This document shows positions 7,675 through 16,324 of a stretch of DNA of 50,302 nucleotides, one piece after another. Origin of the DNA: Bacteroidales bacterium (GTDB lineage Bacteria > Bacteroidota > Bacteroidia > Bacteroidales > F082); NCBI GenBank assembly GCA_017508895.1, contig JAFWRA010000075.1, positions 1 through 50,302 of the forward strand, given 5' to 3'. The stretch's first letter is position 1; every line of letters begins with the position of its first letter. The notes beneath the pieces are model-generated. The model was not told the DNA's origin, did no database searches, and saw only the letters and a program-made list of their open reading frames with translations. The translations under genes and the position numbers were made by a program.

Positions 7675-9717
7675 ATGAAGAAAGTTTTATTCTTTTCACT
7701 TGCAATGGCCGTCGCCATGACTGGCTTTGCACAAAAGCCAGTCGTCAAAAAGACCGACTTGGCCAACCAACCCGTGAAGATGAACGCTCGCGTTCTCAAA
7801 GGCAACGAAACTCAGGCTACTGACTTCGGCCAACAATTCGTTCTTCCTAGCGTCTCCAACAACACCGTGACGAAAGGCGATGATCGCTTTGATGAGTACC
7901 AAATCATGACTACCAACTACGATTTGCAATCAAACAGCGCTTTGAGCAATCGTATCGCCACATGGCCTGATGGTAGCGCCGCTTTCACTGCCACTTGGGA
8001 CCACTCGGGCAACACTAGTTTCCCTGATCGTGGTACCGGTTACAATTTCTTCTCTCCCGAAGACGGTTTTGGTGATGAGCCCGAAGCCCGCATCGAGCCT
8101 GTTAAAGCTGGATGGCCTTCTATTGCTGCCATGGGCGATGGCGAAATCCTTGCCTCACACGCCAACAGCAAGGTTCAAGTCTACAAGAGAGAGACAAAAG
8201 GCCAAGGCGAATGGGAAAACGTCTGGGAAAGCTCCGTCAACACCACCTGGCCCAGAATCGCCACTACTGACAATGGTCAGTATGTTCATCTGGTAAGTGC
8301 TGAGCAAAACAGCAGCAACACCCTTGAAAATTATGTGTATTATGCCCGTTCTACCGATGGCGGCCAAACCTTCACCGAGCTGGCCTATCCTCCATTGGTT
8401 GATGTCGAAGGCATGTACAGATACGACATCGGCGCCGACGATTATGTCATTGCCACCAACGGCAAGAACATCGCCATCCTCTTCGGCGGTCTCAACTACG
8501 ACTTGTTCTACATCATCTCCCATGACAACGGAGAGACTTGGGAAAAGCAAATCATTTGGAACTATCCTTACGACCACTCAGTTGACTGGCTCACCACCAC
8601 CTACAGCGCTGAAACCGACTCCATTTGGTCTCCCGACGGTTCACACTCCATCGCCATCGACAATAATGGCACCGTGCATGTAGCGTTCGGCTTGATTCGC
8701 TGGGCTCCCAGTGAAGACCACGATGGCTCATATACCTATTGGCCTTATACCGATGGTATAGTGTATTGGAACTCCAATTTCACCAACGAACAAGGCACCC
8801 ACGAAATCCCGAACTTTGGCGACTGGAGTGGTGATGTCAACTTCCCTGAGATGGTCTCTAACGGCACCAACGGCATCAGCAACACACTGAACGCCGACCG
8901 TATCTGGGCTATGGCTGAAACCCTTGGCAACAACTATGGCAACCTCTACGTCATCAGCGCACCCGATGAGAATGGCGACGGCGAAGTCAACTTCACCGAC
9001 TATTGGAACAATACCGAATACCACTATCGTTCGCACTGCATATCCACCATGCCTGGCATCTCCGTTGATGAACAAGGTAACATGATCATTGCCTACTCCA
9101 CGCTTTCAGAACTCCGCGTCAACAACGAAGCTGCACACCACTACAGAAGCTGCTATGTCACTGCCAGAGACTACACTGGAGCTTGGTATGAAAACGGCAT
9201 CAACCTCAGCCGCGACTTCATGCATGAAATGAGTGAGGTTTACTCTGTAACCACCGCTTCGCAAGGCAGCAATGGCGAGTTCTGGGTTATGTATTCGGAA
9301 GACGATAAGATTGGTTTGTATATGGACTTCAATGGTCCTAACACCAGCAGCCCGAACTCAAATAACGGCGGTGTCCTCACTGAGAACTACATCTATGGTG
9401 TGAAGGTTATCCCTGCCTTGGAACTGGAAGGCTGGAGTGTTGAAGAGCAAGAAGCCATCAACCCGATGACCAGCACCCGCGTGTATCCTAACCCCGCCTC
9501 CGACGTGCTCAACATCGAAGTGAACGCCTCACAGGCTTCTGAAATGAGCATCAGCGTCTACAACATCATGGGCCAAAACGTGATGAACCAAAACGTGAAC
9601 GTCACCATGGGCATGAACACCAGAAACATCAACATCAGCGAGCTGAACAGCGGTATCTACTTCGTGACCGTCAAGGCCAACGGCTTTGAGAACACCATGA
9701 AGTTCATCGTGAAGTAA
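7675..9717 (+). CDS. T9SS-exported Asp-box (BNR/sialidase-like) beta-propeller protein, paralog 1
   Basis: This 680-residue protein has a signal peptide (MKKVLFFSLAMAVAMTGFAQ) and ends in a T9SS type A sorting domain (VYPNPASDVLNIEV to MKFIVK). The middle carries Asp-box hairpins (RSTDGGQTF, SHDNGETWEK) typical of BNR/sialidase-type beta-propellers. The Arg triad, Tyr and Glu needed to call a sialidase could not be assigned with confidence, so no catalytic role is claimed. It is the most divergent of three tandem paralogs (next at 9874 and 11979), sharing FPDRGTG-type motifs near residue 115 and the NIMGQNVM signature near the C-terminus. It has its own promoter and TTCG-loop terminator, so the three genes need not form an operon. 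It may be a surface carbohydrate-binding protein. Confidence 0.85.
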   Translation: MKKVLFFSLAMAVAMTGFAQKPVVKKTDLANQPVKMNARVLKGNETQATDFGQQFVLPSVSNNTVTKGDDRFDEYQIMTTNYDLQSNSALSNRIATWPDGSAAFTATWDHSGNTSFPDRGTGYNFFSPEDGFGDEPEARIEPVKAGWPSIAAMGDGEILASHANSKVQVYKRETKGQGEWENVWESSVNTTWPRIATTDNGQYVHLVSAEQNSSNTLENYVYYARSTDGGQTFTELAYPPLVDVEGMYRYDIGADDYVIATNGKNIAILFGGLNYDLFYIISHDNGETWEKQIIWNYPYDHSVDWLTTTYSAETDSIWSPDGSHSIAIDNNGTVHVAFGLIRWAPSEDHDGSYTYWPYTDGIVYWNSNFTNEQGTHEIPNFGDWSGDVNFPEMVSNGTNGISNTLNADRIWAMAETLGNNYGNLYVISAPDENGDGEVNFTDYWNNTEYHYRSHCISTMPGISVDEQGNMIIAYSTLSELRVNNEAAHHYRSCYVTARDYTGAWYENGINLSRDFMHEMSEVYSVTTASQGSNGEFWVMYSEDDKIGLYMDFNGPNTSSPNSNNGGVLTENYIYGVKVIPALELEGWSVEEQEAINPMTSTRVYPNPASDVLNIEVNASQASEMSISVYNIMGQNVMNQNVNVTMGMNTRNINISELNSGIYFVTVKANGFENTMKFIVK

Positions 9718-9731
9718 GTTTTTGACTTATG

Positions 9732-9775
9732 TTTTTGACAAAAAAGGAGGCTTCGGCCTCCTTTTTTTGTCAAAA
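9732..9775 (+). terminator. TTCG-tetraloop terminator after paralog 1
   Basis: A 20-bp stem closed by TTCG (9752-9755) contains AAAAAAGGAGGC and GCCTCCTTTTTT, so the T-run is part of the right arm. Very similar GGAGG/CCTCC hairpins follow paralogs 2 and 3. Confidence 0.9.
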
Positions 9776-9780
9776 ACCAC

Positions 9781-9809
9781 TTGCATTTATAGAAATATCG
9801 CTATCTTTG
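9781..9809 (+). promoter_or_regulatory. Bacteroidota promoter for paralog 2
   Basis: TTG at 9781-9783 and TATCTTTG at 9802-9809 are separated by 18 bp. The promoter begins only 5 bp after the preceding terminator. The spacing is identical to that of the paralog 3 promoter. Confidence 0.75.
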
Positions 9810-9873
9810 CACGCAAATAATCTAAATTAGAAACACAATTAACTTATCTATTTATTAATCAAACTCATTCAAA

Positions 9874-11811
9874 ATGAAAAAGTTATTTACTTTAGCATTA
9901 GTCTTGTTGGTGGCCACCGCTGGCTACTCGCAAGTGAGAAAGATGTCGTCAAACGACACTAAGAGAAAAGCTGCTACCATGCAAGTGACCAAAGGCATGG
10001 AAGTTTTCGAGAACGTGCAAAACGAGCCTAACATGGTCCGTAGCGACGGCGAGCTTGACTACTCGACCTACGACTGGCAGTCGAACTGTGGCCCGCGCAC
10101 TTGGACCATCACCTGGCCCGATGGCAAAGTCAACTTTGGCTACACCGTGGCTTCCGACAACAACTTCAGCGACCGTGGTACCGGCATCGGCACCTACGAT
10201 GCAGTAAACGACGTGTGGACTCCACTCGAAGGCCGTATCGAAAATGAGAAAACTGGTTTTGGCTCCATCGCCCGTTTCAAGGACAATGGCATCGTCGTTG
10301 CTGCCCACACTGCCAACGACCTTCGCATCTACATTGTAGAAGACAAGGACAACATGACAGCTAACAGCGTCCCGTATTCACTCGCCGTCGGCAGCGATGC
10401 CTATACGCATCCCGCAGTGATGACCTCGGGAGCCAACCGCGACATCATCCATGTGGCTGCCGCTAAGTTCCAAGGCTACGAAGGTGACAATTACGAGCCC
10501 ATCCGCTACTGGCGTTCGTCCGACGGTGGCCAAACTTGGGACAAAGAGTATGTCGAGCTCCCCTTCCTCACCCAAGAATATGGTATCAACTGGGGCACCA
10601 ACAGCTACTATTGGATGGAAACCACCGAAGACAACCGTTTGGCCCTCGTCATCAACAACAGCTGGAGCGATGGCATGGTCATCTATAGCGACGACAACGG
10701 CGAAACTTGGGACAGAACAGTGTTCTATCACCATCCAGGTCCCTTCGAGCAATATCCCGACGACCATGTGGCTTTCCTCTATCCTCGTTGGACTTCGGCA
10801 CAGTGGGGCCTTAACAACGAACTCTGCCTGGCCTACGAATTCAATGGCACAAACGATGCAGCTTCCAGCGTTGATGGTGGCTACTATCCTGGCATCGGCG
10901 GCGTGGCTTTCTGGAGCGAAAACCTGCCATACCACGGCGAAAGCCTGCCCCAATATGGCGTTGACCCAACCAACCCCATGCCTACCACTCCTGGTGAGCC
11001 CTTCATCATGGACAGTGCCTATATCATGCAAGACATTTACATGAGCTGGATGCTTTGGAGCGACCAAACCCACGACATGTTCCCTGAATACATGGGATAT
11101 CTTGCCCCATTGGACGAAAATGGCCAGCCTGAAGGTCCCACGATTGACGATGTCACCCATGCTATCGGCATTGAAGATTTCGCCAATTGTCACGGTAAAT
11201 ACAATTGCGGTCCGACTGCCATGCCCGCAATGGCCAAGGTGGGCGACAATGCTTTTGTCGCCGTTTGGTGCTCAGTAGATGAGTTAAACATTGATGGTTC
11301 TTCAAACTTGAACTACTTCAAGCTCTTTGCTTCTGCTTCCGATGATGGTGGTCGCACTTGGGATCATCAAGTCCAGCTCACCACCGACTTCATGTTTGAA
11401 ATGTCAGAATGTGTCTACCCACAAGCTGCTGTGGTTGGCAACACCCTCGTAGTCGCCGCTCAGTTTGACGGTGGCACTGGTTCTTTCGTCCAAAACGACG
11501 ACACAGAACCTAACGACAACTACTACCAAGGCCTGACCTTCGAACTGACCGACCTCTTCCCAGGTTTTGACGCAGTGGACGAAGTGATAAGCCACAACAC
11601 CCACATGAGCGTCTATCCTAACCCTGCCACCGACCAAATCGGCATCACCCTCAGCCAAAACGCTGACATCGTGATCTACAACATCATGGGTCAAAACGTG
11701 ATGACTGTGGAAGGCCATGCCGGTGCCAACACCATCAACATCAGCAACCTAACGAGCGGTATCTACTTCGTCAACGCTGGTTCCGAAACCCAGAAGTTCA
11801 TTGTGAAATAA
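9874..11811 (+). CDS. T9SS-exported Asp-box (BNR/sialidase-like) protein, paralog 2
   Basis: This 645-residue protein has a signal peptide (MKKLFTLALVLLVATAGYSQ), at least three Asp-box motifs (RSSDGGQTWDK, YSDDNGETWDR, SASDDGGRTWDH) and a C-terminal T9SS type A domain (VYPNPATDQIGITL to QKFIVK). The Asp-boxes point to a BNR/sialidase-like beta-propeller; enzymatic activity is not shown by anything I can see. It has exactly the same length as paralog 3 at 11979 and matches it closely in several blocks (YHHPGP/YHHPGI, TDFMFEMSECVYPQA, YNIMGQNVMTVEGHAGANT), with more divergent blocks between. It should be carried across the outer membrane by T9SS with the sorting domain removed. Its leader resembles that of paralog 3 (both contain TTATTAATCAAA before MKKLFT). 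Confidence 0.85.
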   Translation: MKKLFTLALVLLVATAGYSQVRKMSSNDTKRKAATMQVTKGMEVFENVQNEPNMVRSDGELDYSTYDWQSNCGPRTWTITWPDGKVNFGYTVASDNNFSDRGTGIGTYDAVNDVWTPLEGRIENEKTGFGSIARFKDNGIVVAAHTANDLRIYIVEDKDNMTANSVPYSLAVGSDAYTHPAVMTSGANRDIIHVAAAKFQGYEGDNYEPIRYWRSSDGGQTWDKEYVELPFLTQEYGINWGTNSYYWMETTEDNRLALVINNSWSDGMVIYSDDNGETWDRTVFYHHPGPFEQYPDDHVAFLYPRWTSAQWGLNNELCLAYEFNGTNDAASSVDGGYYPGIGGVAFWSENLPYHGESLPQYGVDPTNPMPTTPGEPFIMDSAYIMQDIYMSWMLWSDQTHDMFPEYMGYLAPLDENGQPEGPTIDDVTHAIGIEDFANCHGKYNCGPTAMPAMAKVGDNAFVAVWCSVDELNIDGSSNLNYFKLFASASDDGGRTWDHQVQLTTDFMFEMSECVYPQAAVVGNTLVVAAQFDGGTGSFVQNDDTEPNDNYYQGLTFELTDLFPGFDAVDEVISHNTHMSVYPNPATDQIGITLSQNADIVIYNIMGQNVMTVEGHAGANTINISNLTSGIYFVNAGSETQKFIVK

Positions 11812-11829
11812 TAATTCGCTTTGTTCGAC

Positions 11830-11864
11830 ACAAAAAAGGAGGCCTTCGGGTCTCCTTTTTTTGT
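11830..11864 (+). terminator. TTCG-tetraloop terminator after paralog 2
   Basis: ACAAAAAAGGAGGCC and GGTCTCCTTTTTTTGT pair (one mismatch) around TTCG at 11845-11848, with the T-run in the right arm. Confidence 0.88.
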
Positions 11865-11887
11865 AGACTAAAAAACGGCCAAACTAC

Positions 11888-11916
11888 TTGTATATAAAGA
11901 AAAAACATTATTTTTG
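11888..11916 (+). promoter_or_regulatory. Bacteroidota promoter for paralog 3
   Basis: TTG at 11888-11890 and TATTTTTG at 11909-11916 have an 18-bp spacer, as in the paralog 2 promoter. The ATG follows 62 bp later. Confidence 0.75.
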
Positions 11917-11978
11917 CTTTCAAATTCTATCAAGAAAACACAAGAAATTAACCTATTATTAATCAAAACCCATTAAAA

Positions 11979-13916
11979 ATGAAAAAGTTATTTACTTTTG
12001 CATTGGCCCTGATGGTAGTTGTTGGCAGCTACGCACAGGTGCAAAAAGTGTCGAGTAAAGACGCTAAGATGAAAGTCGCCCAAGAGATAACCCTCTCAGG
12101 CGAAGAATTGTATCAAAATGTCGGTAGCCTGCCGAACATGACACGCACGGATGCCGAATTGGACTTCACCACCTACGACTGGCAGACCAACACGGCCGGC
12201 AAGAACTGGACCATGACCTTCCCTGATGGTTGCGTGGGTATGGCTTACGTCATTGCCACCGATCAGGATTACACCGACCGTGGCACGAACATCGCCATTT
12301 ACTATCCCGAAGATGATTCTTGGAAGACTTCGGAAGGCCTGATTGAAGACCACAAGACCGGCTTCGGCTGCGCCGCCCGCTACGGACAAAACGGCATCGT
12401 GGTGGTTTCGCGTAACCCCAGCAGCAGCACCTGCGAAGTCTACATCATCGAAGACAAGGACAACCTGCCTCACGGCGACCTTGCTCCTATCTACGTCATG
12501 GATGGTGAGCACAACCCGCACTTCCCTGCTGTGATGTGCACTGGTCCCAACCACGACCACATCCACATCCTCGTCACTGGCCTCAACGAGACAACTGCTG
12601 ACGGCCAAGTCAATCCCTACTACTACATCCGTTCTTTGGACGGCGGCCAGACCTGGAGCGACTTCATGACCATCGACTTCCTCGGCCGTAACTACTGCCC
12701 CCAATACGGTAGTGGCCAAGATGCCTACTTCATGGAGAACACTGGCGGCAACCGACTTGACATCGTGGTGAACACCCGTCGTGGCGATGGCGTCGTGCTG
12801 ACCTCTCTGGACGAAGGCGACACCTGGACGAGAACCGAGTATTATCACCACCCCGGCATCGACGTCGATTTCGGCGAAAGCATGTACATGTATCCTCGTT
12901 GGACTTCAGCATTGTGGGACAACAGCGGCGTCCTGCACCTAGCCTACGAATTTGGTGGCGGCACTGGTGATGCCACCTCAACGAGCTACTATCCTGGCAT
13001 CGGTGGCGTGGTTTATTGGAACAGCGAAATGCCCTACCACGGCGAAAGTATCCCCCAATATGGCTGCGACCCCAACAACCCCAAACCCATGAGTCCTGGC
13101 GAACCTTTCATCATCGACTCTGCTTACATCAACCAAGATATCTATGCTTCTTGGTGGTTATGGAGTGATGCCACTCACCCCATGTGGAGCGAATACATTG
13201 GTTACCTCACACCTCTGGATGAAACCGAACAGCCCCTCGTCGACCCCTACGAGGCCGCTTCATGGAATATTGAATTGGACGGAATCGGTGATGCCCATGG
13301 TCACTATAACGGCGGCGTCTGCGAAATGCCCGTGTTGGTTAAGACCCCTAACGATGATTTGTTTGTTGCCGTATGGATTGCTATGGATGAGCACCATACG
13401 ACCAGTGCCGGCATGCACTACTTCAAGGTATTCACCCGTGCCTCTATGGACCATGGTTTGACATGGACCCCCATGAAGCACCTCACTTCCGACTTCATGT
13501 TTGAAATGTCGGAATGCGTCTACCCACAAGCTGCCATCACAGGCAACACCCTCGTGGTCGCCTGCCAAATGGATGGTGAGCCTCACTCCTACACCGTCAA
13601 CAACGGTGACACCGAGGCTTTCGACAACTACTATCAGGCCTTCAGCTTTGACCTGGAAGAACTCTTCGGCTTCGACGCCGTGGAAGAGCAAGTGAGCAGC
13701 AACACGAAGATGAACCTCTATCCCAACCCTGCCGTTGACCAACTCAACATCACCCTCAACCAAAATACTGACATCGTGATCTACAACATCATGGGTCAAA
13801 ACGTGATGACTGTGGAAGGCCACGCTGGTGCCAACACCATCAACATCAGCAACCTGATGAGCGGCGTTTACTTCGTCAACGCTGGCACTGAAACCCAGAA
13901 GTTCATTGTGAAGTAA
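11979..13916 (+). CDS. T9SS-exported Asp-box (BNR/sialidase-like) protein, paralog 3
   Basis: This 645-residue protein has a signal peptide (MKKLFTFALALMVVVGSYAQ), three Asp-box-like motifs (RSLDGGQTWSD, TSLDEGDTWTR, ASMDHGLTWTP) and a T9SS type A sorting domain (LYPNPAVDQLNITL to QKFIVK). It is co-linear with paralog 2 and has no net length difference. Near the 3' end about 85 nt (13770-13854 against 11665-11749) differ at only about two positions, including synonymous sites, whereas much of the rest is clearly more diverged. That pattern suggests recent gene conversion or strong constraint on the sorting domain. The gene ends in a hairpin shared with the convergent pdxA-like gene. Role inferred: surface or secreted glycan-binding propeller. 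Confidence 0.85.
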   Translation: MKKLFTFALALMVVVGSYAQVQKVSSKDAKMKVAQEITLSGEELYQNVGSLPNMTRTDAELDFTTYDWQTNTAGKNWTMTFPDGCVGMAYVIATDQDYTDRGTNIAIYYPEDDSWKTSEGLIEDHKTGFGCAARYGQNGIVVVSRNPSSSTCEVYIIEDKDNLPHGDLAPIYVMDGEHNPHFPAVMCTGPNHDHIHILVTGLNETTADGQVNPYYYIRSLDGGQTWSDFMTIDFLGRNYCPQYGSGQDAYFMENTGGNRLDIVVNTRRGDGVVLTSLDEGDTWTRTEYYHHPGIDVDFGESMYMYPRWTSALWDNSGVLHLAYEFGGGTGDATSTSYYPGIGGVVYWNSEMPYHGESIPQYGCDPNNPKPMSPGEPFIIDSAYINQDIYASWWLWSDATHPMWSEYIGYLTPLDETEQPLVDPYEAASWNIELDGIGDAHGHYNGGVCEMPVLVKTPNDDLFVAVWIAMDEHHTTSAGMHYFKVFTRASMDHGLTWTPMKHLTSDFMFEMSECVYPQAAITGNTLVVACQMDGEPHSYTVNNGDTEAFDNYYQAFSFDLEELFGFDAVEEQVSSNTKMNLYPNPAVDQLNITLNQNTDIVIYNIMGQNVMTVEGHAGANTINISNLMSGVYFVNAGTETQKFIVK

Positions 13917-13936
13917 GCTTCAAATGATTGAACATG

Positions 13937-13967
13937 AAAAAGGAGACCTTAGGGCCTCCTTTTTTTA
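13937..13967. terminator. bidirectional terminator between paralog 3 and the pdxA-like gene
   Basis: AAAAAGGAG (13937-13945) pairs with CTCCTTTTT (13957-13965) with further GG/CC pairing inside. T-runs lie at the 3' side on both strands. The stop codon of the minus-strand gene (13965-13967) lies within it. Confidence 0.8.
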
Positions 13968-14954
13968 TTGCTCTTTCCGATGACTGACCACATCTGAAGC
14001 CAAGAAGAGCGCCTTGCGATAAGCATCTGGAGTGGCCTTGTTCATGTTGGCGATGTCGAAAGCCGGCCCGTGAAGCGGTGCCGCACACACGACGGGCAAA
14101 CCCGCCCAATAATAAGCACAACCGTCCAACGAGAAGAACTTCATCGGGAACACGCCCTGTTCATAATGCAAAGCCAAGATACCATCGTATTTCTTCCACC
14201 AACCTGTGACAAACAACTGTGAGGCTGAAAATGGACCGAAGGCGAAAACGCCCTTGTGCTGTGCATCGCCAATGGCCTTCACCACCTTTTCATCGTCGCC
14301 AATCGGGAGGGAGCCCGAATGCGGATTCACCCCCATGACGGCAATCTTAGGTGAAGCGATGCCAAAATCAGTCTTCAAGGCTTGCGCGAACGTGCTCAGT
14401 TTTGAGGCGACAAAACGGATGTCGATTTGCTCAAGTGCCATACTCAAAGGGATATCGCCCGTGGCCAGGCCGATGCGCAACTGACCGCCCACCAAGACCT
14501 GCAAAGGGTCGGAGTCCTTATAGAATGAAAGCAGGAAATCGCGGTTGCTTTTTGCCACAATGGGATTGTCGGGAGCTGTCACCAAGGCATCGATATAGCC
14601 GTTTCGAAGGTCTTCGGCCGCTCTCTTCATTGAAAGCACCGACATCTCCGCCGACACCTCCGAAGGTGTGCCTGGCTCAATCTTCAGCTCATTTTCCACA
14701 ATGTTGATGATGTTGAACTTCTTATCCCCCGACTGACGCGCATCACGAGTTAGCGAATAATTAGGGCTTTCCATGCCGAAATTCTTCTTGTAATAGGAAA
14801 AAACCTTCGACTGGCCATACAAGACAGGAGTAAAGGTTTCGAACATACGGGCATCGGAAAAAGCTTTCAGCATGATTTCATAACTGATGCCATTGAAGTC
14901 GCCCTGACTGAGGCCAATCCGAGGAAGTTGGGAGGTTGTAGCATTGTCTGGCAT
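13965..14954 (-). CDS. PdxA-like (4-hydroxythreonine-4-phosphate dehydrogenase family) protein with altered active site
   Basis: The 329-residue protein aligns over its whole length with PdxA, the NAD-dependent vitamin B6 pathway enzyme (LPRIGLSQGDFNGISYE at the start, AVMGVNPHSGSLPIGDDE in the middle, AGLPVVCAAPLHGPAFDIAN near the end). Compared with E. coli PdxA recalled from memory, the substrate motif GHTE is SNRD here, the metal ligand His166 in ATTHLPL is Asp in ATGDIPL, and YHDQG is HYEQG, so the His266 ligand has moved one place. Only the NPH histidine (His211) is kept. It may be a paralog with a different reaction or a decaying enzyme. I chose the ATG at 14954; the GTG two codons upstream is also possible. 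It converges on the Asp-box gene cluster. Confidence 0.82.
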   Translation of the reverse strand: MPDNATTSQLPRIGLSQGDFNGISYEIMLKAFSDARMFETFTPVLYGQSKVFSYYKKNFGMESPNYSLTRDARQSGDKKFNIINIVENELKIEPGTPSEVSAEMSVLSMKRAAEDLRNGYIDALVTAPDNPIVAKSNRDFLLSFYKDSDPLQVLVGGQLRIGLATGDIPLSMALEQIDIRFVASKLSTFAQALKTDFGIASPKIAVMGVNPHSGSLPIGDDEKVVKAIGDAQHKGVFAFGPFSASQLFVTGWWKKYDGILALHYEQGVFPMKFFSLDGCAYYWAGLPVVCAAPLHGPAFDIANMNKATPDAYRKALFLASDVVSHRKEQ

Positions 14955-15030
14955 AGGCACAATTTTTTACTAAGCTGAATTTCAACAGGAAATCAGACTT
15001 CAAAATTAGACAATAATATTGTAAAACAAA

Positions 15031-15048
15031 AAAAAACGGCCGTTTTTT
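15031..15048 (-). terminator. palindromic terminator overlapping the waaA stop codon
   Basis: AAAAAACGGCCGTTTTTT is a perfect 18-bp palindrome. On the minus strand it is extended by further Ts (TTTTTTTTTG). The TAA of waaA (15047-15049) begins inside it. Confidence 0.7.
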
Positions 15049-16321
15049 ACAAAAAAAGTGTGTTTTTGAAGCCTTTTATGATGATTTCCGTCGCTCCAAC
15101 CTGCGATTTGAGATAGTTTCGGCAAGTTGAAGAAGACTTTTCATAAAATGCATCGTCAGCCATCAGCCGGGTGAAGACAGCGTTCAACTCAACAGAGTCT
15201 TTGACAGAGAAAGCCCCTTGCAGCGACACCAAATCGATCGCCTCCTTGAAACTTTCGTATTTCGGGCCAAACACCACTGGACAACCGAACGTAACCGGCT
15301 CTTGGATATTGTGGATGTTAACTCCAAAACCACCACCGATATAGACGAACCTTGCATATTGATAAAGCTGCGACAATATGCCAATCGTATTCACAATCAA
15401 AATCCTTGACCGCTTTTCGGCAACCAAATCAGAATAGCATTGCGCTTCGGGGAACATGGCTTTGATTTGTGCCACATGTGACTCAGAGATGTCGTGCGGG
15501 GCGATGATGAGGCAATAGTCGTCGGGCATTGTGGGGAGGAAATCCAACAATAACTTCTCATCGGGTGGCCAAGAGCTTCCCGCTATGATGCATTTGCGCC
15601 CACCAATGAAATGCTCAATTTCCGGGAACGGCTTGGCTTGCTTAGCGATGTCAGCAACGCGGTCGAAGCGCGTGTCGCCACAAATGGTGACGTCATTCAA
15701 GCCATGCTCTTTGAGCAATCGTGCCGTGGTTTCGTCCTGCACGAAGAAGTGGGTTACAGTCTGCAATTGTTTGCGGAACCATTTGCCGTAGGGCTTGAAG
15801 AAAAAATCGTCCTCATGGAGAATGAGCGAAATATAGAACAGCGGAATGCCCGCCTTTTTCAGAGCCCGCATATAATTGAACCAGAAATCGTATTTGATGA
15901 AAAATGCCGCCACGAAATGATGGCTTTTCACCCAACGAGCAGCGTTACGAGGTGTATCGACAGGAAGGTAGGCCACCTCGTCGGCATAGGCATAATCCTT
16001 CCTAACCTCATAGCCCGAAGGCGAGAAGAACGTAAGTAAAATCTTAAACTGCGGAAAGTGTTTTCTAATGGCCTCGATGACAGGACGGCCTTGTTCGAAC
16101 TCTCCTAAAGAAGCGGCATGAAACCAAACCCAGTCCACATCAGACTCCTGAGGTTCAGCATGAGGATGTGTAAGCTTCCTTAGCTTGCTTTTCAGCCAAT
16201 CCACCGGCTTTTGTTTCCGCCGTCCTTCGACCCATAGTTTCGCCTTTTCGTTGCCAAACAATGACGCTATCCAAACGCCGAGCGAATACAGCAGGACTCC
16301 TATGGTAAACAGTATCAGCAC
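15047..16321 (-). CDS. waaA: 3-deoxy-D-manno-octulosonic acid (Kdo) transferase
   Basis: The 424-residue membrane-associated glycosyltransferase (GT30) adds Kdo from CMP-Kdo to lipid A precursor on the cytoplasmic side of the inner membrane, the first core step of LPS synthesis. It has the usual N-terminal membrane anchor (MLILFTIGVLLYSLGVWIASL), the family motif WFHAASLGEFEQGRP with the putative catalytic Glu74, FFSPSGYEVRKDY, and the C-terminal half with GSSWPPDE, IGGGFGVNIHNIQEP and FGPKYESF, all typical of WaaA/KdtA. The start is GTG, placed 3 nt after the stop of the upstream beta-barrel gene, so the two are probably co-transcribed and translationally coupled. Length is normal for the family. 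Confidence 0.95.
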   Translation of the reverse strand: MLILFTIGVLLYSLGVWIASLFGNEKAKLWVEGRRKQKPVDWLKSKLRKLTHPHAEPQESDVDWVWFHAASLGEFEQGRPVIEAIRKHFPQFKILLTFFSPSGYEVRKDYAYADEVAYLPVDTPRNAARWVKSHHFVAAFFIKYDFWFNYMRALKKAGIPLFYISLILHEDDFFFKPYGKWFRKQLQTVTHFFVQDETTARLLKEHGLNDVTICGDTRFDRVADIAKQAKPFPEIEHFIGGRKCIIAGSSWPPDEKLLLDFLPTMPDDYCLIIAPHDISESHVAQIKAMFPEAQCYSDLVAEKRSRILIVNTIGILSQLYQYARFVYIGGGFGVNIHNIQEPVTFGCPVVFGPKYESFKEAIDLVSLQGAFSVKDSVELNAVFTRLMADDAFYEKSSSTCRNYLKSQVGATEIIIKGFKNTLFL

Positions 16322-16324
16322 ACC

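Noticed and set aside
7675..13916. Calling the three Asp-box proteins sialidases
   Set aside because: Asp-boxes also occur in many non-sialidase propellers and I could not find the Arg triad with the Tyr/Glu pair.
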